A stretch of 64,000 nt of DNA, from NCBI RefSeq assembly GCF_026642255.1, contig NZ_CP113264.1, positions 5,642,001-5,706,000 on the forward strand. The letters are read 5' to 3'. This stretch comes from Streptomonospora nanhaiensis. Its GTDB lineage: Bacteria; Actinomycetota; Actinomycetes; Streptosporangiales; Streptosporangiaceae. The notes below the pieces were generated by a model that was not told where the DNA came from, made no database searches, and was given only the letters and a program-made list of their open reading frames with translations. Made by a program: the position numbers and the translations under genes. How positions within the stretch are numbered: position 1 is the stretch's first letter; every line of letters starts with the position of its first letter. Shown piece after piece: positions 1-9,380 of the stretch.

Positions 1-1158
1 ACCGCGCCGGCCCGGTGGGTGGGGGACGTGTCCTACTCCCTGTACCTGTGGCACTGGCCGCTCATCGTCTTCGCGCTCGTCCTCACCGGCCGGGACGGGC
101 TCGGCCCCTTGGACACGGTCGTGGTGGCGGGTCTGTCCGTGCTGCTGGCGTGGGCGACGAAGGTGTGGGTGGAGGACCCGGTGCGCGACCGGGGCCTGGT
201 CCGGAGCGGACGGTCCGCGCTGGCCGTGGCCACCGCGGGCATGGTGTCGGTGGCGGCGGTGGGCGGAGCCGCGTACCTGCAGGTCGACCGGTCGGGGTCG
301 GTGACGTTCGACCCGTCGGTGCACACCGGCCCGGCCGCGATCGGCCGGTCCGCCGACTCCGAGGGGGAGTGGACGTACCCCTCCCCGGTCAGGGCCGAGG
401 ACGACCTGCCCCTGCTGTACGACGACGACTGCCAGGCGTCGAAGGAGGACAGCGACCCCGCGTCGGCCCAGTGCGTGTACGGGGCGGAGGACGCCGGGAC
501 GACGGTGGCGGTGGTCGGGGACTCCCACAGCGCCCAGTGGTTCCCCGCCCTCCACGAGATGGCCGAGGAGAGGGACTGGCGGCTGTTCCTCTACACGAAG
601 TCGTCCTGCGCGTTCACGGACACGATGACCGCGGACGCCGAGGGCGGCGCCTACGAGGAGTGCCGGGAGTGGAACCGGGGGGTGGTGGAGGAGTTCGCGG
701 AGCTGGCCCCGGACCTGGTCTTCACCAGCTCCTCCACGACCAGTCGCCCCTTCGGCGCCGAGACGATCGAGGAGGGCAAGACCGCGATCGCCGAGGGCAT
801 GCACCGCCTGTGGCGGGACGTGGCCGAGGTCTCGGGCCCGATCGTCGCGATCCGGGACACCCCCCGCCACCAGAGGGACGTGGTGGAGTGCGTGTCGGCC
901 AACCTCGACCAGCCGGAGCGCTGCGAGGTGTCCGAGGGTGAGGCCTTCGAGCACGCCGACCCGCAGGAGGAGGCCGTCCTCGCGCTGGGGGACGAGGCGC
1001 ACATGCTCGACCTCAGCGACCGGTTCTGCGTCGACGGCGCGTGCCCCGCGGTGATCGGCAACGTGATGATCTACCGGGACGCCGGGCACATCACGGAGAC
1101 CTACATCCGGCTGCTCGCCCACGACCTGGGCAGCCGCCTGGACCGCGCCCTGTCCTGA
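1..1158 (+). CDS. Acyltransferase-3/SGNH-type O-acetyltransferase, C-terminal part (5' end outside window)
   Basis: The reading frame is open from base 1, so the start lies upstream of the window. The visible part begins inside the membrane acyltransferase-3 domain, with SYSLYLWHWPLIVF, a hallmark of OafA/YrhL-type proteins, followed by two or three more hydrophobic segments. After the last membrane span comes a periplasmic or extracellular SGNH-hydrolase-like domain: VVGDSHSAQW carries the GDSHS nucleophile block, and DAGHIT near the C-terminus fits the Asp-x-x-His block. Members of this family O-acetylate cell-surface sugars, with the SGNH domain completing acyl transfer outside the membrane. 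The substrate cannot be told. The gene ends in its own frame, and more than 400 bases separate it from the next operon, so it is probably unrelated to it. The family call is firm; the acceptor is unknown. Confidence 0.9.
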   Translation, partial: TAPARWVGDVSYSLYLWHWPLIVFALVLTGRDGLGPLDTVVVAGLSVLLAWATKVWVEDPVRDRGLVRSGRSALAVATAGMVSVAAVGGAAYLQVDRSGSVTFDPSVHTGPAAIGRSADSEGEWTYPSPVRAEDDLPLLYDDDCQASKEDSDPASAQCVYGAEDAGTTVAVVGDSHSAQWFPALHEMAEERDWRLFLYTKSSCAFTDTMTADAEGGAYEECREWNRGVVEEFAELAPDLVFTSSSTTSRPFGAETIEEGKTAIAEGMHRLWRDVAEVSGPIVAIRDTPRHQRDVVECVSANLDQPERCEVSEGEAFEHADPQEEAVLALGDEAHMLDLSDRFCVDGACPAVIGNVMIYRDAGHITETYIRLLAHDLGSRLDRALS

Positions 1159-1569
1159 GCACGCCGCCCGACGGGCCCGGAGCCCGGCGGCGGCCGGGCC
1201 CGTCCGCCGTGCGTCCCGGCCCGACCGCCCCCGGGCTCCGGCCGCTGCCGGTCCGGGGGAGAACCGCGTGAACGTCGTCCGTCGCACGTCCCTTCGCAAA
1301 CCGTTGTCACGATCGCCGAAAAACATATTTCCAGAGCCTCATGAGCACCATATAAAGCTCTTCAGTGCATAATCGGACGTTTTCGGATGGCACACGAAAG
1401 CGCAGGTGGAAGGCCGGAACAATCCCTCCGGGGGCATGCGCGACCCCGGGAATGTGTCGCGTGCGTTCTCCCCGTCGGCGAAGGCCTCCGCGAGTATGAT
1501 CGCGGAATACACCGGCCGCGCCGTGACAGCGCTGCGCCGTGGTCGTTCCGGAGGCGAAAGGCGAATCGG
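1159..1569. other. Intergenic region, possible promoter of the GTPase operon
   Basis: No convincing gene. Reading frames cross this stretch but lack coding character. The part from about 1310 to 1390 is much richer in A+T than its surroundings. TATGAT at 1495-1500 would serve as a -10 element for the downstream operon, but I see no good -35 element at the right distance, so the promoter is a suggestion only. Confidence 0.35.
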
Positions 1570-1896
1570 ATGGGGTCGCACGACGGCGGAGGGTCGGCGG
1601 AGGTCGCCGCCGGGCGCGCCGCCATCGCCGGGAACGCCGTGGGCGACGACACCGCCCCCTCCCCGGACCACCGCGTCCGCATCGGTGAAGCACTGCTCCC
1701 GGGGCTTCCCCACGGACCGGCGGGGACCCCCTTCCGGATCAGGTTCCACCTCACCGGGACCGGCCTGCTCCACGTGCGCGGCCGGGACCCGGCGAGCGGG
1801 CGGGCGACCGGTTTCGACGGACGGATCGGCGGGACGGGCAGGGCGGGAGCGGAGCGGGCCGAGGAGGCCGTCGCCATGATCCGCGCCTCCGGCTGA
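1570..1896 (+). CDS. Stand-alone Hsp70 substrate-binding-domain-like protein (108 aa)
   Basis: The ATG at 1570 is preceded at suitable distance by AAAGG; the same frame extends upstream but without family similarity, so the short start is preferred. Residues about 35-85 read like the beta-sandwich substrate-binding part of Hsp70/DnaK: RIGEALLPGLPHGPAGTP, then RIRFHLTGTGLLHVRGRD and a following G-R, which matches the DnaK pattern of a short 'IGE..L.G.P..PAG.P' strand, 'F.ld..G.l.V...D' and 'tG'. No nucleotide-binding domain exists here or in the 400 bases upstream. It is thus either a truncated relic or a deliberately small client-binding module. It lies 79 bases before the fibronectin-III gene and probably belongs to that operon. 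The homology rests on eye alignment of about 50 residues; an alternative is an unrelated small protein. Confidence 0.6.
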   Translation: MGSHDGGGSAEVAAGRAAIAGNAVGDDTAPSPDHRVRIGEALLPGLPHGPAGTPFRIRFHLTGTGLLHVRGRDPASGRATGFDGRIGGTGRAGAERAEEAVAMIRASG

Positions 1897-1975
1897 CCCG
1901 GCGGGGGTTCCGCTCCGCGGAGCCCCCGGACGACGCCGACGACCACCACGAGCGCGAGGGGAGCGGCACGGCACG

Positions 1976-3631
1976 ATGCCCTGGAACGCACAGGACCGCA
2001 GACGCCACGAGGGCGAGGAGGCCGCGCGCACCCTCACCGCGGCGGTGGAGGCGGCCGACGACGAGGCCCTGGCCGACGGACTCGAAGACGTGGAGCCGAT
2101 GCCGCCGCGCGGAGCCCGCGCCCGCGTGGACGGCCGCGACGTGGTCGTGTCGTGGCAGCCCGTTCCGGGCCCGGCGGGTCCGGTCACCTACCGGGTGGTG
2201 CGGCGGACCGGCCGGGCCGGGACCGCGCGCGAGGTCGCCGTGGGCGAGCTGTCGGGGACCGAGATCACCGACACCGAGGCCCCGGTCGGCACGGACGCCC
2301 GTTACGCGGTGGTGGCGGTGCACGGCGGCCGCGCAGTGTCGGAGCCGGTGGAGACCTCCCCGGTGACGATCACGCCGGAGGTCTGCGACCTGCGCGTACG
2401 AGCGGGCGAGGCGTCGGTGACCGCCTCGTGGCAGGCCCCGGCGGAGGCGGTGCGCGTGGACGCGTGGCGGCGCGAGGGGGCAGCGCCGAGGGGGCCGGGC
2501 GACGGGGTCAGGGTGGAGACGGACGGCGCCGGGTTCCGGGACCGCGACGTGCGCCCGGACGCGGAGTACTTCTACCGGGTGCGGGCGGTCTACCTGACCT
2601 CGAACGGGCACGCCCGTGCGTCGGAGGGGCTCGTCCGCCGGGCGACCCCCGGGCCTCCGCCCCCTCCGGTGCTCGACCTGGCCGTGTCGGCGGACGGCGG
2701 CACGGGGGTGCGGGTCCACTGGACCCGGCCGCCCCGCGGCCGGGTCGTCCTGAGGGTGGGCCCGGAGCCGTCCAGGTGGGAGCCGGGAGCGGTGGTCGGT
2801 CCCGACGAGGCGGCCGCGCACGGCCCCGAGGCGGTCCGGGAACCGGAACCGGAACCTGTACCGGGGCCGGAACCGGTCCGGGAGGGGGACCCCGGGCCCG
2901 GACGCGAGCGGGCGGAGCTGCTCCTGGGCGCGGGGATCAGCCACGTGCTGGCGGTGACGGTCGCCGGCGACCGGGCCGTGGTGGGCCGCTCGGTGCGGAT
3001 CGCGACCGCGCCGCCGGTCGGGGGGCTGCGCGCGGAGCGCTTCGACACCTCGGTCCGGCTGGGGTGGACCTGGCCGGACGAGGCCGCCGCGGCCCTGGTC
3101 TCCTGGACGCCCGAGACCCCTGGGGGGCCGGAGCACACGCGGGGACCGGACGGGTCCGGGAGCGCGCGGTGCACCCGGCGCCAGTACGGGGCGGACGGCG
3201 GCTTCGAGGCCGCCATGGGATCCGACCCGGTGCGGGTGAGCGTCCGCACCGTCGTGGTGACGGGCGGCGAGGAGGCGGTGGGCGCTCCCGTGTCCGTCAC
3301 CGTGCCGGGCCGGGCGGTGATCTCCTACCGCGTGGAGACGGCCGGTCTGCTGCGGCGCGAACGCGTCGTCCACCTGGTCGCGGACCGGGCCTGCGCCATG
3401 CCCGAGGTGTCCGTGGTCTACGCCGAGGGGGAGGTGCAGCCGCACTCGGGGGCCCAGGGGCGTGTCCTGGCGACCCTGCCCTCCCGGCGCCTGGACGCGG
3501 GCGAGCGGGTGTCGGTGCGCGTGAGGCCTCCCCGGGGGTCCGGCCCCGGCTGGCTGATGTGCTTCGCCGCCGCCGACGACGACCGCGCTGCGCGCCTGCG
3601 CCAGCCCTCGGTGAAGGAGCTGCGCCTGTGA
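1976..3631 (+). CDS. Fibronectin type III repeat protein of the GTPase/GAP1 operon
   Basis: A 551-residue protein with no signal peptide or membrane span, so probably cytoplasmic. It consists of roughly four FN3-like beta-sandwiches, each with a 'V.V.W..P' strand and a late 'Y.V.A' strand: about residues 45-125 (VVVSWQPVPG ... ARYAVVAVHG), 135-228 (SVTASWQAP ... YFYRVRAVY), 230-345 (VRVHWTRPP) and 350-445 (VRLGWTWPD). A further beta-rich C-terminal domain follows. A low-complexity Glu-Pro-rich insert sits at about residues 285-305. FN3 domains serve as binding scaffolds; nothing catalytic is visible. Its stop codon overlaps the start of the next GTPase gene by four bases (GTGA at 3628-3631), implying coupled translation and a shared complex. 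The repeat architecture is clear; the partner is inferred from gene order. Confidence 0.8.
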   Translation: MPWNAQDRRRHEGEEAARTLTAAVEAADDEALADGLEDVEPMPPRGARARVDGRDVVVSWQPVPGPAGPVTYRVVRRTGRAGTAREVAVGELSGTEITDTEAPVGTDARYAVVAVHGGRAVSEPVETSPVTITPEVCDLRVRAGEASVTASWQAPAEAVRVDAWRREGAAPRGPGDGVRVETDGAGFRDRDVRPDAEYFYRVRAVYLTSNGHARASEGLVRRATPGPPPPPVLDLAVSADGGTGVRVHWTRPPRGRVVLRVGPEPSRWEPGAVVGPDEAAAHGPEAVREPEPEPVPGPEPVREGDPGPGRERAELLLGAGISHVLAVTVAGDRAVVGRSVRIATAPPVGGLRAERFDTSVRLGWTWPDEAAAALVSWTPETPGGPEHTRGPDGSGSARCTRRQYGADGGFEAAMGSDPVRVSVRTVVVTGGEEAVGAPVSVTVPGRAVISYRVETAGLLRRERVVHLVADRACAMPEVSVVYAEGEVQPHSGAQGRVLATLPSRRLDAGERVSVRVRPPRGSGPGWLMCFAAADDDRAARLRQPSVKELRL

Positions 3632-4839
3632 GAGCCCCGACCGCGTTGCACGCCCTGAACCCCCTGGACGGCCGACGCCTCGTGTGCCCCTACTGCTACT
3701 CGGGTTTCACCGAGCGCCTGATCCGGTTCCGGTGCACCGGGCGGCCCGGCCCCGGCGGGAGGGTCTGCGCCCCCGTCGAGGACACGGCGGTCCGGACCCA
3801 CCTGGGACGCCGCGAACTGCTCCCCCCGGTGTTCGGGGCCGACGGGCGGCGGGCCCTCGCGGTCTGCCCGGAGTGCTCGTCGACCACCGGCAAACAGGTG
3901 TGCGCCACCTGCCACGCGCAGCTGCCGGTGAACTTCGGCCGCACCCGCAGCCGGCTGATCGCCCTGGTCGGCGCCCGCGACGCGGGCAAGACCGTGTTCA
4001 TGACGGTGCTCATCCACGAGCTGATGAACCGCGTGGGCGCCAGGTTCGGCGCCTCGGTGGGCGGCTCCGACGACCACACGCGCCACCGGTTCCGGGCCGA
4101 CTACGAGACCCCGCTGTACGAGGAGGAGCGGCTCCTGGGCGCCACCCGGCGCACGGGGACCACGCGTGAGCCGCTGGTGTTCCGGTTCACGGCGCCCCGG
4201 CGGGGGCTGACCGGACGGCGGCCCCGGCACACCCTGCTGTCGTTCTTCGACACCGCCGGGGAGGACCTGACGTCGGAGGAGAGCGTCGAGGCGAACCTCC
4301 GGTACCTCAACAACGCCGACGGGGTCATCCTGCTGCTGGACCCGCTCCAGATGGAGGGCGCGCGCAGGCTCGCCCCGGCGGGGACGAGGATGCCCGCGCC
4401 CGGCCGCAACGCGGGACGGCCGCTGGACATGCTGGGCAGGGTCACCGACCTGCTCCTGAAGCGGCCCGGGGCCGCCGGCCGGCTCATCCGGGTTCCGATG
4501 GCGGTGTGCCTGACCAAGATCGACGCGCTGCACGGCCAGCTGGACGCGGGGTCCCCCCTGCACCGGCCCCAGCCGGGGGAGCCGTTCTTCGACGACTCCG
4601 ACAGCCAGGACGTGCACGCCCAGGTCCAGCAGCTCCTGCACCGGTGGGACGGCGGCGGGATCGACGGGCACGTGCGCAACCACTACCGCAACGCCCGCTA
4701 CTTCGGGGTGTCCGCGCTGGGCTGCGCCCCCGACGACGGGAACCGGGTCCGGGGAGGGGTGCGCCCCTACCGGGTCGCGGACCCGTTCCTGTGGATGCTG
4801 GGCGAGTTCGGGGTGGTCCCCTCCCGGGAGGGCCCCTGA
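3628..4839 (+). CDS. Soluble zinc-ribbon GTPase (DO-GTPase-like, TRAFAC-type)
   Basis: A 403-residue P-loop protein starting at a GTG that overlaps the preceding stop. An N-terminal zinc-ribbon region carries CPYC (20-23), CPEC (80-83) and CATC (92-95). The GTPase core has a Walker A motif GARDAGKT (115-122), a switch II/Walker B-like FFDTAGED (about 206-213), a strand GVILLLDP (about 232-239) and a base-specificity motif TKID (296-299). This matches the double-GTPase (DO-GTPase) families found beside GAP1 proteins, where paired GTPases are thought to act as regulators in predicted conflict or signalling systems. The protein has no membrane segment, unlike the second GTPase of the operon. GTP rather than ATP is inferred from TKID. 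The family label is from memory; the GTPase call itself is strong. Confidence 0.85.
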   Translation: MRAPTALHALNPLDGRRLVCPYCYSGFTERLIRFRCTGRPGPGGRVCAPVEDTAVRTHLGRRELLPPVFGADGRRALAVCPECSSTTGKQVCATCHAQLPVNFGRTRSRLIALVGARDAGKTVFMTVLIHELMNRVGARFGASVGGSDDHTRHRFRADYETPLYEEERLLGATRRTGTTREPLVFRFTAPRRGLTGRRPRHTLLSFFDTAGEDLTSEESVEANLRYLNNADGVILLLDPLQMEGARRLAPAGTRMPAPGRNAGRPLDMLGRVTDLLLKRPGAAGRLIRVPMAVCLTKIDALHGQLDAGSPLHRPQPGEPFFDDSDSQDVHAQVQQLLHRWDGGGIDGHVRNHYRNARYFGVSALGCAPDDGNRVRGGVRPYRVADPFLWMLGEFGVVPSREGP

Positions 4840-4932
4840 CCCGCGGCCGACCCGGTGAGGCGTACCCGCAGGGCCGGCCCGCCGGCCGCAGGATCCCCCG
4901 CGAAAGACCAGAACGACCGGAAGGGCGCGCCG

Positions 4933-7608
4933 ATGGGTTTCGCTCAGCTCTACTACACCTCGTGCGAACACGGCCTGTCGGGGTACGCGGGATACCAGTT
5001 CAACGCGGCCACGCCCGGGGTGGACCCCCGGGTGCTGAGGGAGGTCGAGCGGTTCACCGTCTACGAGCCGCCGCGCCGGTCCTCCCCCGCCGGGGTCGCC
5101 GCACACCCCGTCAACCTCTGTTACGCGCCGGACCTGGGCGGGGTCCCCGTGGTGAGCCGGGTCGTGTCCAGCGGCGACGACCCCTCGGGGCGGCCGGGCA
5201 ACTACTTCGCGCACAGCCTGGTCCCCGCCGGAGGCGCGGCGGACGGCGACGGGGCCGGCGGTGTCCGGGACGGGGGCCCGCTGCCGGCCGAGCTGTGGGG
5301 CGCCCGCTTCTGGGCGGACGCACCGGTCCGCGGTACCGGGCTCCCGGTGCTGGAGGTGCGGCGCGGCCCCTTGGACCGGCGCCGGACCGAGGCCTGGGCG
5401 CGCGGCCTGCCCCCGGAGGCGGTCGTGCGGCTGCTGGTCTGCGCGGACGGGGCCGTGGACGGCGCCCGGCCCCTCGTGCTCGTGGCCGACAGCGCCTCCG
5501 TCGCCCACTGGGTGGCGGCGCTGACCCACCTGATGCCGCCGGAGCGGGCGCGGCTGCTGTCGTTCGCGACGTACGGCGCCGACCCGGACGGGACGCCGGT
5601 CCACGTCATCGGGGTGCCGCCGGGGTCGGACACCTCGCCGTGGGAGGACCGGTTCACCGTGCACGCCCCGGGGTCGGACTCCCCCGGGCGGCTGCCCGAA
5701 CCCGACGAGCGGTCGCGGGCGGTGGCCGCCCGGCTGGTCGGCGCGGGGTCCCGCGGAGCGGTGGGTCTGTGGCGCGGGGCCGCCCCCTACGCGTCGGGGA
5801 GGGAGCGGCGCCTGGCGGACTGGCGCCCGGTGCTGGCCGCGGCGGCGGCCCTGGCCGGCGACCCGCTGGGCCCGGAGGACCTGCGGGCCGTCCGCGAGTG
5901 GCTGTCGGAGGCTGTGGAGTGGCTCGCCCCCGGGGACACGGCGTCGCTGGTCGCCCGGGTCCTGGACTCCGGCGCCGGGGCGCTGGACGACGGGGCGCTG
6001 GCCGGGTTGCAGCGGCTGGCCCACCGGGTGGGCGCGGACGAGGTCACCGAGCGGATCGAGCGCGTCCTGGTGCACCGCTCCCTGGACGGCATCGCCGGGG
6101 GCGGGGCCGCTCCCCGGGTCGCGCCGATGCGGTCGGACGCGGTGCGCGCGGCGGCGCGGGAGCGCATCTCCGCGCTCCTGGCCGGCGAGCCTTCCGAGGA
6201 GTCCTCGCCCGGTCGGTCCGCACGGGTCGGGACGGAACCGGACGGGACCGGTCCGGAGGCCGGGGCGCCGGGGGGCGGGCGGCCCGGGGCGGAGGCTGCC
6301 CCGGCGCGGGCGCCCGGCGTGAACGCGGCAGCCCGGCGCGGCGGGGTTGGGGGCGGCGGGGTCGCCCCCGACCGGGCCTTGGAGCTGCTGCGATGGGCGC
6401 GCGCGGGAGGGCTGGCGCCGTCGGCGGTGAGCCTGGAGAGGTACGGGCGCGAGGTTGTCGCCCCTCTGCTGGCGGACCCCTGCTTCGGCCGTCCCTCCGC
6501 GCCCGGCGTCGCGGGAGCCGCCCCCGCCCCCGGGCGGCGGGGCGGGGCGCCGCGGGCGGCGTGGCCCGATCCCGCCGTGGCGGTCCTGTTGTCCCACCAC
6601 CACGAGGTGCGGCGCGGCGCGGCGGAGCGGCTGGCGGCCCTGCCCCCCGACCGGCTCGCGGACGTGGCGGTCGGCCCGGCCGGCGCCCTGTTCGCCGGCG
6701 ACCGCGACGGGGCCAGCGCGCGCCTTCGCGAGCTGCGCCGCCTGGGTACCGACGACCGCTCCGACCCCGTGGGGCTGCTGGCGTACGTGGTGTCGGTGCG
6801 CCGGGAGGGGCGGGCGTCGAACGCTCCGGGCCTGGCCGAGCACGATCTGGACGACGCCCTGCTGACGGAGGTGTGGGGACCCGGGCACGGGCCGCACTCC
6901 GCCCTGCTGGCCCTGCGGGCGATGCGCCCCGGTGTCCTGGTGTCCCCGGGCGTGGGCGGCTGGGTGGCCGAGGCGATGGTGGCCGCGCCCGCGCCGGACG
7001 GGGAGCGGGCGTGGCGGGACCTGGTGGACGAGGTGTCCCGGCACTGGCTGCGCGACCGGCTGCCGGTGGCGGGGCAGCGCGTGGCGGTGGAGTGGTCGGA
7101 GGTCCGCCCCCTCCTGGCCGGGCTCCACCGGGCCGGGGAGGAGCACGGGCCGGAGCGGCTCGCCGCCGTGTACCGGGCGCTCGTGGAGGTCCACCCGGCG
7201 GTGGACGCCGTCGCCCGGCGGACGGTCGTGGACGTGCTGTCCGGATGGCGGAGTCCCGGGACGCTGGCCGCGGCTCTGCGGGGGTGCCCGGAGGACGTGT
7301 TCGGGGCCTTCTGCGGGGTGGTCGCCGCCCGGCTGGCCGACGACCGGCCCGACACGGCGACGGCGGCCGCGGTGTACCTGGCCGCGGGGCACGAGGACCT
7401 GGCGGGGCACGAGCGCGGGGGGCGCCTGGACGCGGCGGTGCTCTCCCCCGCCGTGGCGGCGTGGCGCCGCCGCCACCTCGCCGGGGTGCGCAGACAGCTG
7501 CCCCGGGAGGGGGCGGCGGCGTTCGACGAGTGGGTCCGGCGGCGGCGCGGGGAACGGGAGCGGAGACGGTTCGGGCTGGGTCGCCGGGCAGGCGGGCGGC
7601 ACACGTGA
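4933..7608 (+). CDS. GTPase-associated protein 1 (GAP1-N2 type), 891 aa
   Basis: The ATG at 4933 follows GGAAGG at good spacing; the upstream in-frame extension is basic and lacks family similarity. The N-terminus FAQLYYTSCEHGLSGYAGYQ, followed by FNAATPGV, a V-Y-E-P-P segment and, further on, NYFAHSLV, is characteristic of the GAP1-N2 domain that accompanies bacterial DO-GTPases. The middle (about 150-270) is an alpha/beta segment with LLSFATYGADPDGTPVHVIG, and the remaining 600 residues are Ala/Leu/Arg-rich and probably helical, like GAP1-M/C regions. No signal peptide or membrane span. It lies between the two GTPase genes and overlaps the second by four bases (GTGA 7605-7608), so it is probably a scaffold or regulator acting on both. 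No enzymatic motif is visible. Confidence 0.8.
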   Translation: MGFAQLYYTSCEHGLSGYAGYQFNAATPGVDPRVLREVERFTVYEPPRRSSPAGVAAHPVNLCYAPDLGGVPVVSRVVSSGDDPSGRPGNYFAHSLVPAGGAADGDGAGGVRDGGPLPAELWGARFWADAPVRGTGLPVLEVRRGPLDRRRTEAWARGLPPEAVVRLLVCADGAVDGARPLVLVADSASVAHWVAALTHLMPPERARLLSFATYGADPDGTPVHVIGVPPGSDTSPWEDRFTVHAPGSDSPGRLPEPDERSRAVAARLVGAGSRGAVGLWRGAAPYASGRERRLADWRPVLAAAAALAGDPLGPEDLRAVREWLSEAVEWLAPGDTASLVARVLDSGAGALDDGALAGLQRLAHRVGADEVTERIERVLVHRSLDGIAGGGAAPRVAPMRSDAVRAAARERISALLAGEPSEESSPGRSARVGTEPDGTGPEAGAPGGGRPGAEAAPARAPGVNAAARRGGVGGGGVAPDRALELLRWARAGGLAPSAVSLERYGREVVAPLLADPCFGRPSAPGVAGAAPAPGRRGGAPRAAWPDPAVAVLLSHHHEVRRGAAERLAALPPDRLADVAVGPAGALFAGDRDGASARLRELRRLGTDDRSDPVGLLAYVVSVRREGRASNAPGLAEHDLDDALLTEVWGPGHGPHSALLALRAMRPGVLVSPGVGGWVAEAMVAAPAPDGERAWRDLVDEVSRHWLRDRLPVAGQRVAVEWSEVRPLLAGLHRAGEEHGPERLAAVYRALVEVHPAVDAVARRTVVDVLSGWRSPGTLAAALRGCPEDVFGAFCGVVAARLADDRPDTATAAAVYLAAGHEDLAGHERGGRLDAAVLSPAVAAWRRRHLAGVRRQLPREGAAAFDEWVRRRRGERERRRFGLGRRAGGRHT

Positions 7609-9380
7609 GCGGTCCCACGGGCGAAGGCGCGACCGCGGGCGCCGAAGGCTCCGCGCCCCCGGGCGGTGCGGCGGCCCGGACGCGCGGAGGCGCCGGAGGG
7701 CGGCGGGCGGGCGGGCACGGGGCGCCGCCCTCTCGGCGGGACCGCACCGGCCGGCCGCGGACCGCGGGGTTCGCGGGGGAGCTGTGGCCGCGCCGGGACG
7801 GGGGCCGGGCGGACCTGGGGACGGGCTGCGCGGCCGCGGCGTCGGTGGCGGTGCTCGGGCTGGTGGTCGTCTACGTCCTGCGCTGGTGGCTGCTGGCGTT
7901 CCTGGTGAGCGCCGTCGTCGCCCTGGGCGTCGCCGCCGCCGTGGTCGGCGGGTCCGTGCTGACGGGCCTGTACTTCCGCCGGACGCACGAGGTGATGTTC
8001 GGTGGCGGCCGCCCCGAGGATCCGCCCCCGGGCGAGGGGGACGACCCGGCCCACCGCGCCTACCACGGGGGCCCCGCCTGGTGGGACCTGCGGACGATCG
8101 TGGGCCGGACCTGGGCCGCGTCGGCCCTGTGGGGGGTGCTCCTGGGCGCGCACTTCGCGGTCCACGCCCTGGTGGTGGCCGCGTACCTGGCGGCGGCATG
8201 GACGTTCGTGGGGGTGCTGCGGGTCGTGGACGCCGGCCTGCTGGTGGTCCGCCGGGTGCGGATGGTGTGCCCGGGCTGCTTCCTGCGGCTCGGCTACCCG
8301 GCGTACCTGTGTACACGGTGCGGGCGCAGGCACGGTGCGATCCGCCCGGGGCTCCGGGGGCTGCTGCGGCGCCGGTGCCTGTGCGGGGCCCGGCTCCCCA
8401 CGCTGCTCCTGCTGGGCTCGGCCGACCTGGACGCGCTGTGCCCGCACTGCGACCGGGGTCTGGAGCACCGGCCCGGTGAGGCCCGGGAGTTCGTGCTGCC
8501 GCTGTTCGGCAGCGCGGGCGCGGGCAAGACCCGCCTGGTGGCGGGGATGAACCTGGCGCTGGCCCAGGCCGCACGGGGCACACGGGAGGCGTACGTGGAG
8601 CCCGTCGGCGAGGAGACCGTCCGGCGGCTGCGCGACAGCGAGCGGCTCCTGACCGCGGCCCACCGGACCGGCCCCACTCCCCCGGGGCGCGAGGTCCGCG
8701 GGCTGACGGTACGCGTGGGGGCCGAGGGTCGGACCCTCCTCCTCCAGGTGTACGACGCGGCCGGGGAGCGGTTCAACCGGTCGGCGACCACCGAGGAACT
8801 CACCTATCTGGGGCAGGCGTCGACGTTCGTGCTGGTGGTGGACCCCCTGGGCGTCGAGGCGGTGTGGCGGTCCATGACCGCCGGGGAGCGGTCGCGCCTG
8901 TCCGGGCACCGCTCGCGCGTCCGCGACCCCGAACTGGCGTACGGGGCGGTGCGCGACGAGATCCGGCGCCAGTACCGCATGTCCGGCCGCAGACTGCGGC
9001 CCCGGCGTGCGCGGACCCGTCTGGCGGTGGTGGTCACCCGCGGAGACCTGGTCCGCGGCACCTCGGCGGCGCCCGGCGGGATGCCGCCGGAGGAGTGGGC
9101 GGCACGGACCCTGGGACTCGGGAACCTTCTGCGGGACGCGGCGGCCGACTTCGGGGAGGTGCGGGTGTTCCTGACGGCGTCGGTCGCCGACGGCTCCGGG
9201 ACCGCGCACCCCAGCCTCTCCGCACTGCTGCGGTGGGTGCTGGCCGGGGAGTCCGCAGCGTTCGCGGGGATGCTGGCCGGGTCCGCGCCCGGTTCCGGGG
9301 CGGGGACCGCACCGCGCGGCGCGCCCGTGCCCCTCGGCTCCGCCCCGCCCCGGCCCGAGCGCGTGGGAGGCGGCCGATGA
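7605..9380 (+). CDS. Membrane-anchored zinc-ribbon GTPase (DO-GTPase-like)
   Basis: A 591-residue protein starting at a GTG overlapping the GAP1 stop. A disordered basic N-terminus (1-70) is followed by hydrophobic hairpins at about 76-122 and 170-212. Two zinc ribbons come next: CPGC (222-225) with CTRC (236-239), then CLC (258-260) with CPHC (279-282). The GTPase core has Walker A GSAGAGKT (302-309), a switch II-like YDAAGER, the strand FVLVVDPLG and TRGD in the position of the T/NKxD base-recognition motif. It thus pairs with the soluble GTPase of the operon but tethers the pair to the membrane. Its stop overlaps the next ATG (9377-9380). TRGD keeps the Asp but lacks the usual Lys, so guanine specificity is likely but not certain. 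Confidence 0.82.
   Translation: MSGPTGEGATAGAEGSAPPGGAAARTRGGAGGRRAGGHGAPPSRRDRTGRPRTAGFAGELWPRRDGGRADLGTGCAAAASVAVLGLVVVYVLRWWLLAFLVSAVVALGVAAAVVGGSVLTGLYFRRTHEVMFGGGRPEDPPPGEGDDPAHRAYHGGPAWWDLRTIVGRTWAASALWGVLLGAHFAVHALVVAAYLAAAWTFVGVLRVVDAGLLVVRRVRMVCPGCFLRLGYPAYLCTRCGRRHGAIRPGLRGLLRRRCLCGARLPTLLLLGSADLDALCPHCDRGLEHRPGEAREFVLPLFGSAGAGKTRLVAGMNLALAQAARGTREAYVEPVGEETVRRLRDSERLLTAAHRTGPTPPGREVRGLTVRVGAEGRTLLLQVYDAAGERFNRSATTEELTYLGQASTFVLVVDPLGVEAVWRSMTAGERSRLSGHRSRVRDPELAYGAVRDEIRRQYRMSGRRLRPRRARTRLAVVVTRGDLVRGTSAAPGGMPPEEWAARTLGLGNLLRDAAADFGEVRVFLTASVADGSGTAHPSLSALLRWVLAGESAAFAGMLAGSAPGSGAGTAPRGAPVPLGSAPPRPERVGGGR

Noticed and set aside
1387-1569. Upstream extension of the Hsp70-like fragment to an ATG at 1387
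   Set aside because: The extra 61 residues have no Hsp70 similarity and poor coding bias; the ATG at 1570 has a ribosome site.
3418-8583. A 1721-codon open frame on the minus strand opposite the GTPase operon, with a further long one at 5787-9209
   Set aside because: Composition is Arg/Pro/Gly-rich with no family motif, and it lies opposite genes with clear Walker A, zinc-ribbon and FN3 features. High G+C removes stops in antisense frames.
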